Below, in pieces: positions 51,302 through 62,619 of a stretch of 64,000 nt of DNA. Source of the stretch: Prochlorococcus sp. AG-412-I05 (GTDB lineage: Bacteria > Cyanobacteriota > Cyanobacteriia > PCC-6307 > Cyanobiaceae). Below the pieces are notes generated by a model, which had not been told where the DNA came from, ran no database searches, and saw only the letters and a program-made list of their open reading frames with translations. The DNA lies in NCBI GenBank assembly GCA_003214855.1, contig QCLC01000001.1, forward strand, positions 1-64,000. Reading direction: 5' to 3'. How positions within the stretch are numbered: position 1 is the stretch's first letter; the number at the start of each line of letters is the position of its first letter. Position numbers and translations under genes: made by a program.

Positions 51302-51844
51302 TTAAGCGTTGGTCTTCGATTGGGTTGGCTCAGCAAGTTGCAGTCTTCTACAGAAACCACATCGTCCCCAGAGGGCCATCTCTCCAGCTGGGGCAGGACT
51401 ATCGCAGGCATGACAGGTGGCCATTCCATGCACATCAATTCTGCTGGGATGACGTGCCCAGATGCTGGCTTCACTTTCCAGCTTTGGGGTGTTTCCGGGG
51501 TGTTGTTGTTGAATGCGTAGATCTTTGATGTCATGGCCCGCGGCACGCAGGGCTGCCAAAAGTTGGGGGCGGTTATAGAGCAGGGCCTGCCTCCACTGAG
51601 GATGGCTGGCGCCGATGATCAACACCCCTTGGCGAACATTGAGTGGGCGGCAGTGGGGAGCAAGCAGGGGGCCAGCCAGTCGGGGCCATTCTTGCCAGAG
51701 ACCAGCCATAGAGCCTTGTTGCTTCCAGTCACGCTTAATGGATTCCAGGCAGTTGGAGAGGGCTGTGACGGGTGCGGGAGGAGCTTGCTGCAGCACTTCT
51801 CCTCGACCAAGCCGTTTGCGTTGCTGATCGGGAGCTATGGCCAT
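51302..51844 (-). CDS. DUF721-type protein
   Basis: WQEWPRLAGPLLAPHCRPLNVRQGVLIIGASHPQWRQALLYNRPQLLAALRAAGH. Confidence 0.85.
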   Translation of the reverse strand: MAIAPDQQRKRLGRGEVLQQAPPAPVTALSNCLESIKRDWKQQGSMAGLWQEWPRLAGPLLAPHCRPLNVRQGVLIIGASHPQWRQALLYNRPQLLAALRAAGHDIKDLRIQQQHPGNTPKLESEASIWARHPSRIDVHGMATCHACDSPAPAGEMALWGRCGFCRRLQLAEPTQSKTNA

Positions 51845-51910
51845 TTCAAAAGCCTAAGTGGAGTCTTGGCTCCAGCTCGCTAGCCTCCGAGAGGTCTTTT
51901 CAATGCCTCG

Positions 51911-52714
51911 ATGGGCTTCTTTGACCGGTTAAGCCGCTTATTACGTGCCAATCTCAACGATCTTGTGAGTAAGGCCGAGGATCCCGTCAAGATCCTTGAT
52001 CAATCGGTTGCAGACATGCAAGCCGATTTGGTCAAGTTGCGACAGGCTGTTGCTATGGCGATCGCCAGTCAGAAGCGGCTTCGCAATCAGGCTGATCAGG
52101 CTGAGGGTCAAGTTAAAACCTGGTACGAACGAGCTGAGCTGGCTCTTCAGAAGGGCGAGGAGGATCTCGCTAAGCAAGCCCTTACTCGTCGGAAGGGTTT
52201 CCAGGAATCTTCTACGGCGCTCACCAACCAGCTCAAGGGTCAGGAAGGGCAGGTGGAGACCCTCAAGCGGAGCTTAGTGGCTCTTGAGGGCAAGATCGCC
52301 GAGGCCAGAACCAAGAAGGACATGCTCAAGGCCCGAGCACAGGCGGCAAAGGCCCAGCAGCAATTACAGAGCGCTGTGGGCAATCTTGGCACTAACTCTG
52401 CAATGGCGGCCTTTGACCGCATGGAAGACAAGGTCCAGGCCTTGGAAGCCAGTAGTCAGGCTGCCGCGGAGCTCGCCGGCGCTGATCTTGAGAGTCAGTT
52501 TGCGGCTCTGGAAGGTGGAAACGATGTAGATGATGAACTATCTGCTCTTCGTCAGCGTCTTGAGGGGGGGGCTGAAGCAGTGGCTTTGCCCGCCGGGGAG
52601 ACCTCTTCACTTCAGGCGAGTAAGGATGCCACTGGCCCAGAGGTGGAGGCTGTCAAGGTGGCTGAGGTGGATGCTGAATTGGAGGAACTGAAGCGCGCCA
52701 TCGACAAGCTCTGA
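51911..52714 (+). CDS. PspA/IM30 (Vipp1) family protein
   Basis: MGFFDRLSRLLRANLNDLVSKAEDPVKILDQSVADMQADLVKLRQAVAMAIASQKRL. Confidence 0.96.
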   Translation: MGFFDRLSRLLRANLNDLVSKAEDPVKILDQSVADMQADLVKLRQAVAMAIASQKRLRNQADQAEGQVKTWYERAELALQKGEEDLAKQALTRRKGFQESSTALTNQLKGQEGQVETLKRSLVALEGKIAEARTKKDMLKARAQAAKAQQQLQSAVGNLGTNSAMAAFDRMEDKVQALEASSQAAAELAGADLESQFAALEGGNDVDDELSALRQRLEGGAEAVALPAGETSSLQASKDATGPEVEAVKVAEVDAELEELKRAIDKL

Positions 52715-52839
52715 AAGGGGATTGATCTCATCGGCAGATCATTGTGCGGCAAGATGTCTTCTCTCTTTGGCGGAGTTCTTGGCGGCTGTTTATTGGATGT
52801 GGTGCCCGATCACCAAAACACAGTTTTAGCTTTCCGTTG

Positions 52840-54036
52840 ATGGCGACTTCAAGGCGTCTAGGCAGATTGGGTCGTGGCGTTTTTGACCGCAATGACCGCC
52901 GTAAGCAGGCTTATCGCCTGGCTAACGCAGGCCCTCAAAGTTTGCCTCTGCTGGATTTGTCACTGGGGTCTACCGACTTATCACCTCCAGCGGTGGCCCT
53001 TGAGGCCATCGAAGTTGCTCTAAGGGCACCTGAGAGCTCTTCCTATTGCTTGCATGCTTCGACGAGACCCTTTAGGGAGGCGGTCGCAGCGTGGAGTCAG
53101 AGGCGCTTCGGTGTCAGCGTTGATCCAGATCGGGAAGTGTTGTTGTTGGTCGGTTCACAGGAGGGAACGGCCCACTTGCCATTGGCAGTTTTGGATCCTG
53201 GGGATTCTGCCTTGATTCTGGATCCTGCTTATCCTTCACATCGGGGTGGGTTGATTTTGGCCGATGCCCGTATTGAACGACTGCTGCTCCGACCGGAGCA
53301 GGAATGGCGACCTAATTTCAGGGCTTTAAGCAATAGCCAGTGGGACCAGTTGCGGATGATGGTTTTTGGCTTTCCTCATAACCCCACAGCCCAGGTAGGA
53401 GAACAGAGCTGGTTGGCGGAAGCCATGGATCGGGGCATCCGTCATCAAGTGGTGGTTGCTCACGACAATCCTTATGTGGATTTGGCACTGGACGGTGAGG
53501 CGCCAGCTCTTTTGCGTTGTCCTGGTTGGAGGGAATGCGGGATTGAATTTTTCTCCTTCTCCAAGGCCTGGTGCTTGGGGGGGTTCCGACTGGCCTTTGC
53601 GATTGGTGCTGAACATTTGATTACAGCCCTTCGTGAGCTCAAGGGTGTCGTGGATTTCAACCAATCTTTGGCTTTACAGCAAGGTGCGATAGCGGCCCTT
53701 GCGGATGCTCAAGATTGGCCTCAGCAGATTCTCGGGGTTTACCGGGAGCGCAGAGACCGGACTCTCGCAGCTCTCCACGCATTGGGTTGGCATGCTCCTT
53801 CTCCTTCAATGGCGCTTTATCTTTGGTTGCCCATTCCAGCCTGGGCAAAACAGCAGAACTACAACGATGAGACTTTGGCAGCAGATCTTTTGGATCAGAC
53901 TGGCGTTGCCTTGACGCCTGGATCAGGTTTTGGTTCCGGCGGGGATGGTTGGCTGCGCCTGGCCCTGGTCCATCCGGTGGAAGATTTGGAGGCGGCAGTT
54001 GCCCGGATGTGGCCTTGGTGGCATGCGCACATCTGA
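52840..54036 (+). CDS. Class I/II aminotransferase (LL-DAP aminotransferase-like)
   Basis: LLLVGSQEGTAHLPLAVLDPGDSALILDPAYPSHRGG, NPTAQVG, FSFSKAWCLGGFRLAFAIG. Confidence 0.92.
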   Translation: MATSRRLGRLGRGVFDRNDRRKQAYRLANAGPQSLPLLDLSLGSTDLSPPAVALEAIEVALRAPESSSYCLHASTRPFREAVAAWSQRRFGVSVDPDREVLLLVGSQEGTAHLPLAVLDPGDSALILDPAYPSHRGGLILADARIERLLLRPEQEWRPNFRALSNSQWDQLRMMVFGFPHNPTAQVGEQSWLAEAMDRGIRHQVVVAHDNPYVDLALDGEAPALLRCPGWRECGIEFFSFSKAWCLGGFRLAFAIGAEHLITALRELKGVVDFNQSLALQQGAIAALADAQDWPQQILGVYRERRDRTLAALHALGWHAPSPSMALYLWLPIPAWAKQQNYNDETLAADLLDQTGVALTPGSGFGSGGDGWLRLALVHPVEDLEAAVARMWPWWHAHI

Positions 54037-54784
54037 GTCATGGACTGGTGCTGCTGCGGTTGCCCGGCTGTGGCGTAGGCAGTCTTGCGGGGCTAGGCCA
54101 TGGCAGTTGCGATGGCAGCCGGTCTGTGCAAGTACTGAGCTGATGTTGTCTGACTGGCTGAAGCAGCAACCTTTTTCAGCTCAGCAGCCTCGGGCATTGT
54201 TTGCTGATCGCCAGACCCATGGGAGGGGGCAGCGTGGTCGGGTCTGGCAGGCACCGATCGGTGGGGTATGGATCAGTGCCGCTTTGCCCTGGTTTGATGC
54301 TCAGTGCTCTGCCGGTATTTTTGGAGTAGCAGTGGCTGTGGCGCTGGCGGAACGGCTCGAGCGGCATGGGGTGTCCGTGAGGATCAAGTGGCCTAACGAT
54401 TTGATGGTGGGGGAGCGTAAATTGGCAGGTCTCTTGCCGAGATTGGTGCACCGTGGTAGTCGCGTCAGGCTGGCACGCATTGGTCTTGGTTTGAATGTTT
54501 GCAACCGTGTGCCCAGAGAAGGGATTGCCCTAGATGAGTTGCTTCGATCAGGCCAGTGTCAGCCTGTGGTCTGGATGGCAGAAGTGTTATGTGCTCTTGA
54601 TCGAAGCATGGATTTGGCTGGCCGAGCCGATTGGGTTTGTGCCGAAGCTGAGCGACGCTTCTGGACAAAGCAGGTTCGTGATCCGAAGAGTGGTGAACTC
54701 TGGGACGTGATCGGACTTGGCCTGGATGGGTCGCTCTTGCTGAGCCAGGGTTCTCGGACCATGCGCTGGACACGCTGGTCATAA
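54023..54784 (+). CDS. birA: Biotin--[acetyl-CoA-carboxylase] ligase
   Basis: FADRQTHGRGQRGRVWQAPIGGVWISAAL, RIKWPNDLMVGERKLAGLLPRL, RIGLGLNVCN. Confidence 0.93.
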   Translation: MRTSESWTGAAAVARLWRRQSCGARPWQLRWQPVCASTELMLSDWLKQQPFSAQQPRALFADRQTHGRGQRGRVWQAPIGGVWISAALPWFDAQCSAGIFGVAVAVALAERLERHGVSVRIKWPNDLMVGERKLAGLLPRLVHRGSRVRLARIGLGLNVCNRVPREGIALDELLRSGQCQPVVWMAEVLCALDRSMDLAGRADWVCAEAERRFWTKQVRDPKSGELWDVIGLGLDGSLLLSQGSRTMRWTRWS

Positions 54785-54832
54785 CTGAGTTGGACTTTTT
54801 CTATAGTTTTTCTCGTCTGAGGGTCCGATCGG

Positions 54833-55768
54833 GTGTCGTTTCGCTGGTTCGCTGCTGCATGGCTACTTTCAGTGCCTGTGCTTGCTGAGCCGGTAATGCC
54901 TTCGTTCGAGGCTTTTAAGGCTCAGGCTCCGCAAAGGTTTGATCAATCTCTTGAGGCTTTGCAGCGAAACAGAGTGATTACTTCTGCGGAACGCCGAAAG
55001 TTGGAGGGGCATGCGGTGGGCTTGAGGATTGATGTACCTCGGATGTTGATGGCTTGTCGTAGTGGTGCGCTGTCTGCCCAGGAATGTTCTAGTGGATTAG
55101 CTTTGCGCTCTAGGGGGCGTCGAGGTCGTGCCCAGTTCAGCTCGCTGCGCCGTGGCCCTGGCGGTCGGCTGTTGCCGCCTCTTACGGTTCCGGTTTCGGC
55201 ATTATTGGCAGGCTCTGGGAGTGGCTTCAGCTTGGCTTCAGTGTTTGCGGTGACTCCTAGGCCCAAGCCCCTGCGAGGGAATGGAGATCGTCAGCTTCTT
55301 TTCCCGATCATCGGTGGCGCTTTTACCAGTAGTGAATTCGGCATGCGTTTGCATCCTGTGATTGGCAGCTGGTTGATGCATGCGGGTAAAGACCTAGCCG
55401 CACCAGAAGGCACTCCTGTGGTGGCTGCATTAACGGGAACTGTTATCAGTAGCGGCCTGGCTGGGGGCTATGGCATCGCTGTGGAAATAGAACATGACGC
55501 TCCGCGCAGGCGCACGCTTTATGGGCATCTCTCAGAGATTTACCTGCGTCCGGGTCAGCGGGTTGGTCAAGGGGAGGTGATTGGTCGAGTTGGTAGTACC
55601 GGCTTAAGCACTGGTCCACATCTCCATTTCGAACTGCGACGCCCTCAGGGTGGCGGTTGGGTTGCGATGGATCCCGGTGAGTTGGATCTCAATCCACTCA
55701 CGGATTCAGGTTTTGACCCGGTTTCGCTGTTGGTCGGTCAGCTGATCGAGAGCCTCGAAAGGCCTTGA
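54833..55768 (+). CDS. M23 family metallopeptidase
   Basis: SEFGMRLHPVIGSWLMHAGKDLAAPEGTPVVAALTGTV...YGHLSEIYLRPGQRVGQGEVIGRVGSTGLSTGPHLHFELR. Confidence 0.95.
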   Translation: MSFRWFAAAWLLSVPVLAEPVMPSFEAFKAQAPQRFDQSLEALQRNRVITSAERRKLEGHAVGLRIDVPRMLMACRSGALSAQECSSGLALRSRGRRGRAQFSSLRRGPGGRLLPPLTVPVSALLAGSGSGFSLASVFAVTPRPKPLRGNGDRQLLFPIIGGAFTSSEFGMRLHPVIGSWLMHAGKDLAAPEGTPVVAALTGTVISSGLAGGYGIAVEIEHDAPRRRTLYGHLSEIYLRPGQRVGQGEVIGRVGSTGLSTGPHLHFELRRPQGGGWVAMDPGELDLNPLTDSGFDPVSLLVGQLIESLERP

Positions 55769-55781
55769 TCAATTCATTCTT

Positions 55782-56510
55782 TTAATTCTTTTCTTCGCGA
55801 AGGATGAAGCCAACCCCACGAACAGTGTGAATCAGAGTGGCAGCATTCTTCTGCTCAACTTTTTGGCGCAGATAGCGGATGTAAACGTCCAGAAGATTGT
55901 CATCTCCGAAGAAGTCTTCTCCCCATACAGCTTTCATAATGGCGTCACGTTCGTGAACTTTTCCTGCGCCAATCATTAGGAAATGTAGTAGCTCATATTC
56001 TTTTACGGAAAGTTGAATCGTGCGATTGCCGCGCGTTACATCTCTTGTGCTGGTGTTCATCTTTAAGTCCGCCACTTGCATTGTCTCTGGTTGTTGCTCG
56101 ATGCCAGAGCTTCCTGAGAATTGCTCTGCTCTGCGTTGCATGGCTCGTAATCTGGCCATGAGCTCTTCAATGGAGAAGGGTTTGGTTAGGTAGTCATCAA
56201 CTCCAGCATCCAGTGCCTTGACGCGATCGGTGACATCGTCATGACCTGTGAGCATCAAGATCGGTGTCTTAATGCCACTAGAACGAATACGTTGACAGAT
56301 ATCGACACCTGTGAAATCAGGAAGGTTCCAATCAAGAATGATGAGGTTTGGGGATGGATCGCTTCGAGCTTTGATCAACCCTGAGGCGCCGTCCTCTGCC
56401 ACGCTGACCTCATAACCCTCAACATCAAGCTCTAGGCGTAGAAGTTCTGTCAGCCTCGGTTCATCATCCACCAATAGGACTCTGGTTCTCGGTGATGATG
56501 CGTTAGTCAT
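55782..56510 (-). CDS. OmpR-family response regulator
   Basis: Receiver VLLVDDEPRLTELLRLELDVEGYEV...LIILDWNLPD...PILMLTGHD...DYLTKPFSIEELMARLRA plus winged-helix C-terminus. Confidence 0.95.
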   Translation of the reverse strand: MTNASSPRTRVLLVDDEPRLTELLRLELDVEGYEVSVAEDGASGLIKARSDPSPNLIILDWNLPDFTGVDICQRIRSSGIKTPILMLTGHDDVTDRVKALDAGVDDYLTKPFSIEELMARLRAMQRRAEQFSGSSGIEQQPETMQVADLKMNTSTRDVTRGNRTIQLSVKEYELLHFLMIGAGKVHERDAIMKAVWGEDFFGDDNLLDVYIRYLRQKVEQKNAATLIHTVRGVGFILREEKN

Positions 56511-56595
56511 TCATGCAATCAACCTGGTGTCTACTTAAGCAGTTTCGCGGGATCTAGACCTTTTGCAATCAATGGTTATTCCGGGGCCTCTTCCC

Positions 56596-57012
56596 TCAGG
56601 GTGATGCTCCATTGAGGAGGGTAGGAAGTCTCTCGAAGAGGTCTGGTTTGATTACATAGCTTTCAGCACCGGCCTCGAGTACCTGGCGCTGCATGATTGG
56701 GTCACTGAGGGCGGATACAACAACAATCCTCGGCAATTTGTCATGACAAGCTTGTCGATGCAGTTGCTTCAGGCATTCCAGCCCATTCATGCCTGGCATC
56801 ATCAGGTCCAACAGAACTAAATCAATGCTCTCCAAAGATCTGTTGCCAAGAAAGCTTTCGGCCGATTCATAGCTCAAGACGTGATGGCCTTCGTCTTGAA
56901 TTTCCTCCTTGAGCAACTCACGAACTCTGGGATCGTCATCCACTATGGCCACGGTAAGAGGATGGCCCTTTCCCGATAATTCGATGCGATTAGTGGTATC
57001 GGTTGGGTTCAT
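56596..57012 (-). CDS. Single-domain response regulator (CheY-like)
   Basis: TVAIVDDDPRVRELLKEEIQDEGHHV...DLVLLDLMMPGMNGLECLK...IVVVSALSD...YVIKPDLFERL; no output domain. Confidence 0.92.
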   Translation of the reverse strand: MNPTDTTNRIELSGKGHPLTVAIVDDDPRVRELLKEEIQDEGHHVLSYESAESFLGNRSLESIDLVLLDLMMPGMNGLECLKQLHRQACHDKLPRIVVVSALSDPIMQRQVLEAGAESYVIKPDLFERLPTLLNGASP

Positions 57013-57053
57013 TCTTTGATTGATCTGATATCAGTAGCAGCCAGCCCAGAGCT

Positions 57054-57752
57054 TCAGTCCCGAACGACTTGACCATCATGGAAGCGCGCCACTCGTTCGG
57101 CCCTTTCGGAAACATCGTTTTCGTGGGTGACCAAGACCAGAGTGATCCCCTGATGATGTAACTCATCGAAAAGGTTGAGAACATCGTCTGTGGTTCTTGA
57201 GTCGAGAGCACCCGTGGGTTCATCAGCCAGCAGTAGAGCTGGTTTGTTGATAATTGCTCGGGCAATTGCAACCCGCTGCTGCTGACCTCCCGAGAGTTGA
57301 TTGGGGCGGTTTGCCATTTGTTTGCTGAGACCTACTCGCTCGAGAGCTTGTTCAGCTCGCTCTCTTCGTTGGATAGCAGGCACCCCGGCATAGATCATTG
57401 GCAGCATTACATTCTCCAGGGCTGAAGCCTTAGGCAGTAGGTGAAACTGCTGAAAAACAAAGCCCAGTTCTTGATTGCGCAGATTGGCCAGCTCGTCATC
57501 ATCGAGATCTTCTACTGCTACCCCGTTGAGCCGATAGCTGCCGCTGGTGGGACGATCCAGGCACCCGAGAATGTTCATGGCTGTGCTCTTGCCAGAACCA
57601 CTGGCACCCATCACGGCTAAATAATCGCCTTGATTCACGATCAGATTGAGATGGTCTAGAGCTTTTACTGTTCCAGCTCCTTGTCCGTAGAGCTTGCTGA
57701 CATCTCTCAGCACGGCGACGGGTGTGCTGCTTGCCGTTGTTGGATTAGCCAA
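57054..57752 (-). CDS. ABC transporter ATP-binding protein (LolD/MacB/DevA type)
   Basis: [58 protein letters not shown]. Confidence 0.96.
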   Translation of the reverse strand: MANPTTASSTPVAVLRDVSKLYGQGAGTVKALDHLNLIVNQGDYLAVMGASGSGKSTAMNILGCLDRPTSGSYRLNGVAVEDLDDDELANLRNQELGFVFQQFHLLPKASALENVMLPMIYAGVPAIQRRERAEQALERVGLSKQMANRPNQLSGGQQQRVAIARAIINKPALLLADEPTGALDSRTTDDVLNLFDELHHQGITLVLVTHENDVSERAERVARFHDGQVVRD

Positions 57753-59316
57753 TGGATCGTTGGCTGCCTAGAGCTATGGCTTCTTGGAGAAGCGGCGTGC
57801 CGGCTACGGCATTATTCGCCCATTGAAAGAGAGGGTTTGAAAGGATTCCCCCAACGGCTGTTACAACAACGCAACCCACTAGTGCTATTCGAAGTGGAGG
57901 CATGCCAATCGTTGACCACTGGATCGATGGATAGGACTTCACGACATCGGAAGCTTCTTTTGGTTCTTTGACCACCATCATTTTGATGACAGAGATGTAG
58001 TAATAAATCGACACTACGGAGGTCACTAGGCCAACAACGACCAGGAGGTATTGATGGTCGGCCCAGCCAGCAAAGAAAAGATAGATCTTGCCAAAAAATC
58101 CGAGCATCGGAGGTATGCCACCCAAGGAAAGAAGGCAGAGGCTGAGTCCAAGCGTTATTAACGGATCCTTCTGATAGAGACCTGCATAGTCAGAAATTCG
58201 ATCACTTCCCGTGCGGATGGAGAAGAGGATGATGCAGGCAAAGGCTCCCAGGTTCATGAATAGATAGGCCGCCATATAGAGAACCATTGCAGCGAAGCCG
58301 TCTTCGGTTCCGCACACCAGGCCAATCATCACGAATCCTGCCTGGCCGATGGAGCTGTAAGCCAGCATTCGCTTCATTGATGTCTGCGCCAGCGCGACGA
58401 CGTTGCCCAGGGTCATGCTCAACACAGCCAGCACGGTGAAAAGCAATTTCCATTGGTTGTCGAAGGCACCAAAGCAACCAACCAACAACCTCAGTGCAAG
58501 AGCAAAGCCAGCAGCTTTAGACCCCACTGAGAGGAATGCAACCACTGGAGTTGGCGATCCTTCATAGACATCCGGGGTCCATTGGTGGAAAGGTACCGCA
58601 GCAATTTTGAAGGCCACCGTGGCCAGTACGAAGACCAGTGATAGTGCAGCCAGTGGAGTAGGGCTGGTGAGTAAAGCAATGCCAATAGCCTGCAAGCTGG
58701 TGGTGCCGCTCAGCCCGTAGAGAAGAGAGGCGCCGTAGAGAAAGACTGCTGCCGCGGCGGAGCCCACCAGCAGATATTTGAGTGCTGCTTCGGAACTACG
58801 GGCATCTCGTTTCATGTAGCCAGCCAGGAGGTAGCTCGCCACGGAGAGGGTCTCGAGCGAGACGAACACGCTCACAAGATCAGTTGAGCCGCAAAGGAGC
58901 ATTGCCCCGAGGGTTGCGGCCAGAAGGATGGCGGCATATTCACCAATTGGCGTGCCGCTCTGTTCTGCGTAGCGCCAGCTGATCAGTAGTGACAGCAAGG
59001 TAGAGAGCGCCACCACGGCCCGAAAGGCAATGGCCAGGTTGTCAGCCAGAAAAGCTCCAAGGAACGAGGGTTCCAGAGGGGCATTCCATTGCTGGGCGAG
59101 GAGCACGAGTGCTGTGCCAAGGCCGGCATAACAAATGGGGGGTACCCAGCGGGCTGCAGCCTGCTCACCGGCTAAGTCCACAAGTAGGGTCGCCAGCATT
59201 GCGACCAGAACAGCCCCTTCAGGGGCAATCGCACCAGCATTCAGTGCAAGGTTGAGCAGCTCGCCTGGAGCGGCCATGGCCTGGGTGGCGAGAAGAAATA
59301 CACCCATTTCGGGCAT
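57745..59316 (-). CDS. ndhB: NAD(P)H-quinone oxidoreductase subunit 2 (NdhB)
   Basis: [87 protein letters not shown]. Confidence 0.97.
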   Translation of the reverse strand: MPEMGVFLLATQAMAAPGELLNLALNAGAIAPEGAVLVAMLATLLVDLAGEQAAARWVPPICYAGLGTALVLLAQQWNAPLEPSFLGAFLADNLAIAFRAVVALSTLLSLLISWRYAEQSGTPIGEYAAILLAATLGAMLLCGSTDLVSVFVSLETLSVASYLLAGYMKRDARSSEAALKYLLVGSAAAAVFLYGASLLYGLSGTTSLQAIGIALLTSPTPLAALSLVFVLATVAFKIAAVPFHQWTPDVYEGSPTPVVAFLSVGSKAAGFALALRLLVGCFGAFDNQWKLLFTVLAVLSMTLGNVVALAQTSMKRMLAYSSIGQAGFVMIGLVCGTEDGFAAMVLYMAAYLFMNLGAFACIILFSIRTGSDRISDYAGLYQKDPLITLGLSLCLLSLGGIPPMLGFFGKIYLFFAGWADHQYLLVVVGLVTSVVSIYYYISVIKMMVVKEPKEASDVVKSYPSIQWSTIGMPPLRIALVGCVVVTAVGGILSNPLFQWANNAVAGTPLLQEAIALGSQRSIG

Positions 59317-59443
59317 GACGCGTGCACGATCAGACCAATTTCCGTGACTGTAGCTGTGCTGCCTTGCTATACCTTATTGAGAACATCGCATCATGCAGCT
59401 CGCTTGCCGGTGCGATAAAGATTGGAACGGTTACATATCGTCT

Positions 59444-62143
59444 GTGGCGAACACTCTGGTCATTGTTGAAAGCCCTACCAAGGCGAGAACCATTCGAGGG
59501 TTTCTGCCCAAGGACTTCCGTGTGGAGGCCTCCATGGGCCATGTGCGCGACTTGCCCAACAACGCCAGTGAGATCCCTGCGGCCCAAAAGGGGCAGAAAT
59601 GGGCCAACCTTGGCGTAAACACCACCGCGGATTTCGAACCTCTTTATGTGGTTCCGAAGGCCAAAAAGAAGGTGGTCAAGGAGCTGAAGGCAGCTTTGAA
59701 GGACGCTGATCAGCTGTTGTTGGCAACTGACGAAGATCGAGAGGGCGAAAGCATCAGCTGGCATTTGCTGCAGCTTTTGGCTCCCAAAGTGCCTGTCAAG
59801 CGGATGGTGTTTCACGAGATCACCAAAGAAGCCATTGCTAAGGCTCTTGATCAGCCCAGAGATCTCGACATGGAGCTGGTCCATGCCCAGGAGACGCGAC
59901 GGATTCTTGACCGTTTGGTGGGCTACACGCTTTCGCCTCTGTTGTGGAAGAAGGTTGCGTGGGGCCTCTCCGCCGGTCGGGTGCAGTCCGTAGCAGTGCG
60001 GTTGCTTGTGCAGCGTGAACGTGCCCGTAGGGCTTTCCGTAGCGGCAGCTACTGGGACCTAAAGGCCAAACTTGATAAAGGTGGTGGTCAATTTGAAGCA
60101 AAGCTCACCAGCCTGGACGGTCAGAAGATTGCTACCGGCAGTGATTTCGATGAAGCGACAGGCGCTTTAAAGGCTGGCAGAAATGTTCGACTGCTTGGCG
60201 AATCAGATGCGCTCACTCTTTCCGAGTCCGTTCGCAGCAGTCAGTGGCGGGTTGAGTCGGTGGAAGAGAAGCCAACGGTCCGTAAACCGGTGCCTCCTTT
60301 TACGACAAGCACTTTGCAGCAGGAGGCAAATCGCAAGTTGCGGTTTTCGGCCAGGGAAACGATGCGGTGTGCGCAGGGGCTTTATGAGCGTGGCTTCATT
60401 ACCTATATGCGAACTGACTCTGTGCATCTATCCGAGCAGGCTATTCAGGCTGCTCGGAGCTGCGTGGGTTCACGCTATGGCGATGATTATCTGAGCAAAA
60501 CTCCACGTCAGTTCAGCACTAAGTCACGCAATGCCCAGGAGGCTCACGAAGCGATACGACCAGCGGGTGAAAGCTTCCGTTCCCCAAGTGAATCTGGACT
60601 TGAAGGGCGCGACATGGCCCTATATGAGTTGATTTGGAAGCGAACAGTGGCCAGCCAGATGGCCGAGGCTCGACTCACCATGCTGGCGGTTGATCTTCGT
60701 GTTGCGGATGCCAAGTTTCGGGCCACGGGTAAGCGCATTGATTTCCCAGGTTTCTTTCGCGCTTACGTGGAGGGCAGTGATGATCCAGACGCCGCCTTGG
60801 AAGGCCAGGAAGTTTTGCTGCCTGATTTAGCGGTTGACGATTCGCCCACGCTGCAGGATGTGGAGGCCCTCGGTCACCAGACTCAGCCGCCGGCTCGCTA
60901 TAGCGAGGCTTCACTGGTGAAGATGCTCGAGAAGGAGGGCATTGGCAGGCCTTCCACCTACGCCAGCATCATTGGCACCATCGTTGATCGGGGTTATGCA
61001 GCATTGCAAAACAACTCCCTTACTCCCAGTTTCACTGCTTTTGCTGTAACCGCTCTTCTAGAGGAGCATTTCCCCGATCTTGTCGATACGAGCTTTACGG
61101 CTCGGATGGAATTCACTCTTGATGAGATTTCCACGGGCAAGGTGCAGTGGTTGCCTTATTTGGAAGGGTTCTACAAGGGCGAACAGGGCCTTGAGAGTCA
61201 GGTTCAGCAGCGTGAAGGTGACATCGACTCCAGTGTGTCTCGCACTGTGGATCTGGAGGGATTGCCCTGTGTGGTGCGCATCGGTCGTTTTGGGGCCTAT
61301 CTGGAAGCCAAACGAGTGGGTGATGACGGCGAGGAGGAATCGCTTAAGGCCACCCTCCCTCAAGAGATCACTCCTGCTGATCTTGATGCAGAGAAAGCCG
61401 AGCTGATTCTCAAGCAGAAAGCTGATGGCCCTGAATCGATTGGGGAAGACCCTGAAACCGGTGATCAGATTTACCTCCTTTTTGGTCAGTACGGGCCTTA
61501 TGTGCAACGAGGCCAGGTGGGTGAGGACAACCCCAAGCCGAAGCGGGCATCCTTGCCTAAAGGCAAGAAGCCTGATGAGCTCAGCCTTGATGAGGCCCTG
61601 GGCTTACTGCGTCTGCCGCGCTTACTGGGAGAGCATCCCGATGGTGGACGAATTCAGGCGGGTTTGGGTCGCTTCGGACCCTATGTGGTCTGGGATAAGA
61701 GCAAGGGAGAGAAGGACTATCGCTCCCTTAAGGGGGAGGATGACGTGTTGGCGGTGGGGCTGAGCCGCGCACTAGAACTTTTGGCGATGCCCAAGCGGGG
61801 TAGGGGCGGCCGGACTGCGTTGAAAGACCTTGGCATCCCGGAGGGGAGTGAGGAGACGGTGCAGGTTTTTGACGGTCCCTATGGCTTATATGTCAAGCAA
61901 GGCAAGCTCAATGCCTCGTTACCTGAAGGGAAGGGCGTCGACGACATCTCTCTTGATGTAGCAGTGGAGCTATTGGCTGCCAAGGCTTTAAGTAAGAAGA
62001 CAAGTCGACGCAAAAAGAGCACTTCAACAACCAGCAAAAAAACAGCCGCAAGCAAACCAAAAACTCGTAAACCTCCTGCTACTACAAAGACAGGTCGGTT
62101 GCGAGCCAGTGCTGTTCGGGTCATCAAACCTGGTGAGGTTTGA
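59444..62143 (+). CDS. topA: DNA topoisomerase I (GTG start likely; ATG at 59393 possible)
   Basis: [64 protein letters not shown]; repeated C-terminal domains and Lys-rich tail. Confidence 0.97.
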   Translation: MANTLVIVESPTKARTIRGFLPKDFRVEASMGHVRDLPNNASEIPAAQKGQKWANLGVNTTADFEPLYVVPKAKKKVVKELKAALKDADQLLLATDEDREGESISWHLLQLLAPKVPVKRMVFHEITKEAIAKALDQPRDLDMELVHAQETRRILDRLVGYTLSPLLWKKVAWGLSAGRVQSVAVRLLVQRERARRAFRSGSYWDLKAKLDKGGGQFEAKLTSLDGQKIATGSDFDEATGALKAGRNVRLLGESDALTLSESVRSSQWRVESVEEKPTVRKPVPPFTTSTLQQEANRKLRFSARETMRCAQGLYERGFITYMRTDSVHLSEQAIQAARSCVGSRYGDDYLSKTPRQFSTKSRNAQEAHEAIRPAGESFRSPSESGLEGRDMALYELIWKRTVASQMAEARLTMLAVDLRVADAKFRATGKRIDFPGFFRAYVEGSDDPDAALEGQEVLLPDLAVDDSPTLQDVEALGHQTQPPARYSEASLVKMLEKEGIGRPSTYASIIGTIVDRGYAALQNNSLTPSFTAFAVTALLEEHFPDLVDTSFTARMEFTLDEISTGKVQWLPYLEGFYKGEQGLESQVQQREGDIDSSVSRTVDLEGLPCVVRIGRFGAYLEAKRVGDDGEEESLKATLPQEITPADLDAEKAELILKQKADGPESIGEDPETGDQIYLLFGQYGPYVQRGQVGEDNPKPKRASLPKGKKPDELSLDEALGLLRLPRLLGEHPDGGRIQAGLGRFGPYVVWDKSKGEKDYRSLKGEDDVLAVGLSRALELLAMPKRGRGGRTALKDLGIPEGSEETVQVFDGPYGLYVKQGKLNASLPEGKGVDDISLDVAVELLAAKALSKKTSRRKKSTSTTSKKTAASKPKTRKPPATTKTGRLRASAVRVIKPGEV

Positions 62144-62619
62144 TGCTTAAGGTGAGGGCAAGGGGCTTACTTGCTGATGGGTTCAGCCTGTGTGTTCCTC
62201 TGCTTATGTTGATGTTGCAGTCCTGCGCCAATACGCCGTTTGGTCAGGAACTTGCGAACAGTTTTGATGCTCCCACGCAGGAGCCTGTGCCTGTCGCACC
62301 TGTTTCCAGTGATCCAGAACCCACGAACTCTTCATCTAACTCAAGAGCTCCTGATCAGGACTTGAGCAACCCGGAAGCTGCTAATCCTCAGACATCAAGA
62401 CAGGTTGAGCAGAAGCCAGAGTTGGCTATTAACCCTGTTACCCCGCAGCCTTATCGCATCACCATCAAGTTGTCCGCTGCCGATCCTTCGGCGCCCGCAG
62501 AAGCCGTCACTCAGGCATTACGAATGGCTGGAGTGACTTTTGAGGTTGAGACGATTGAACGGGTCAAGGATCAGTCTTTGATCAGAGTGCCGCCTTCCGG
62601 TATGGGAGCGCAGCCTTGA
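62140..62619 (+). CDS. Putative lipoprotein
   Basis: Signal with lipobox-like [14 protein letters not shown], then a Pro/Ser-rich linker and C-terminal domain; overlaps the topA stop by 4 nt. Confidence 0.75.
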   Translation: MMLKVRARGLLADGFSLCVPLLMLMLQSCANTPFGQELANSFDAPTQEPVPVAPVSSDPEPTNSSSNSRAPDQDLSNPEAANPQTSRQVEQKPELAINPVTPQPYRITIKLSAADPSAPAEAVTQALRMAGVTFEVETIERVKDQSLIRVPPSGMGAQP

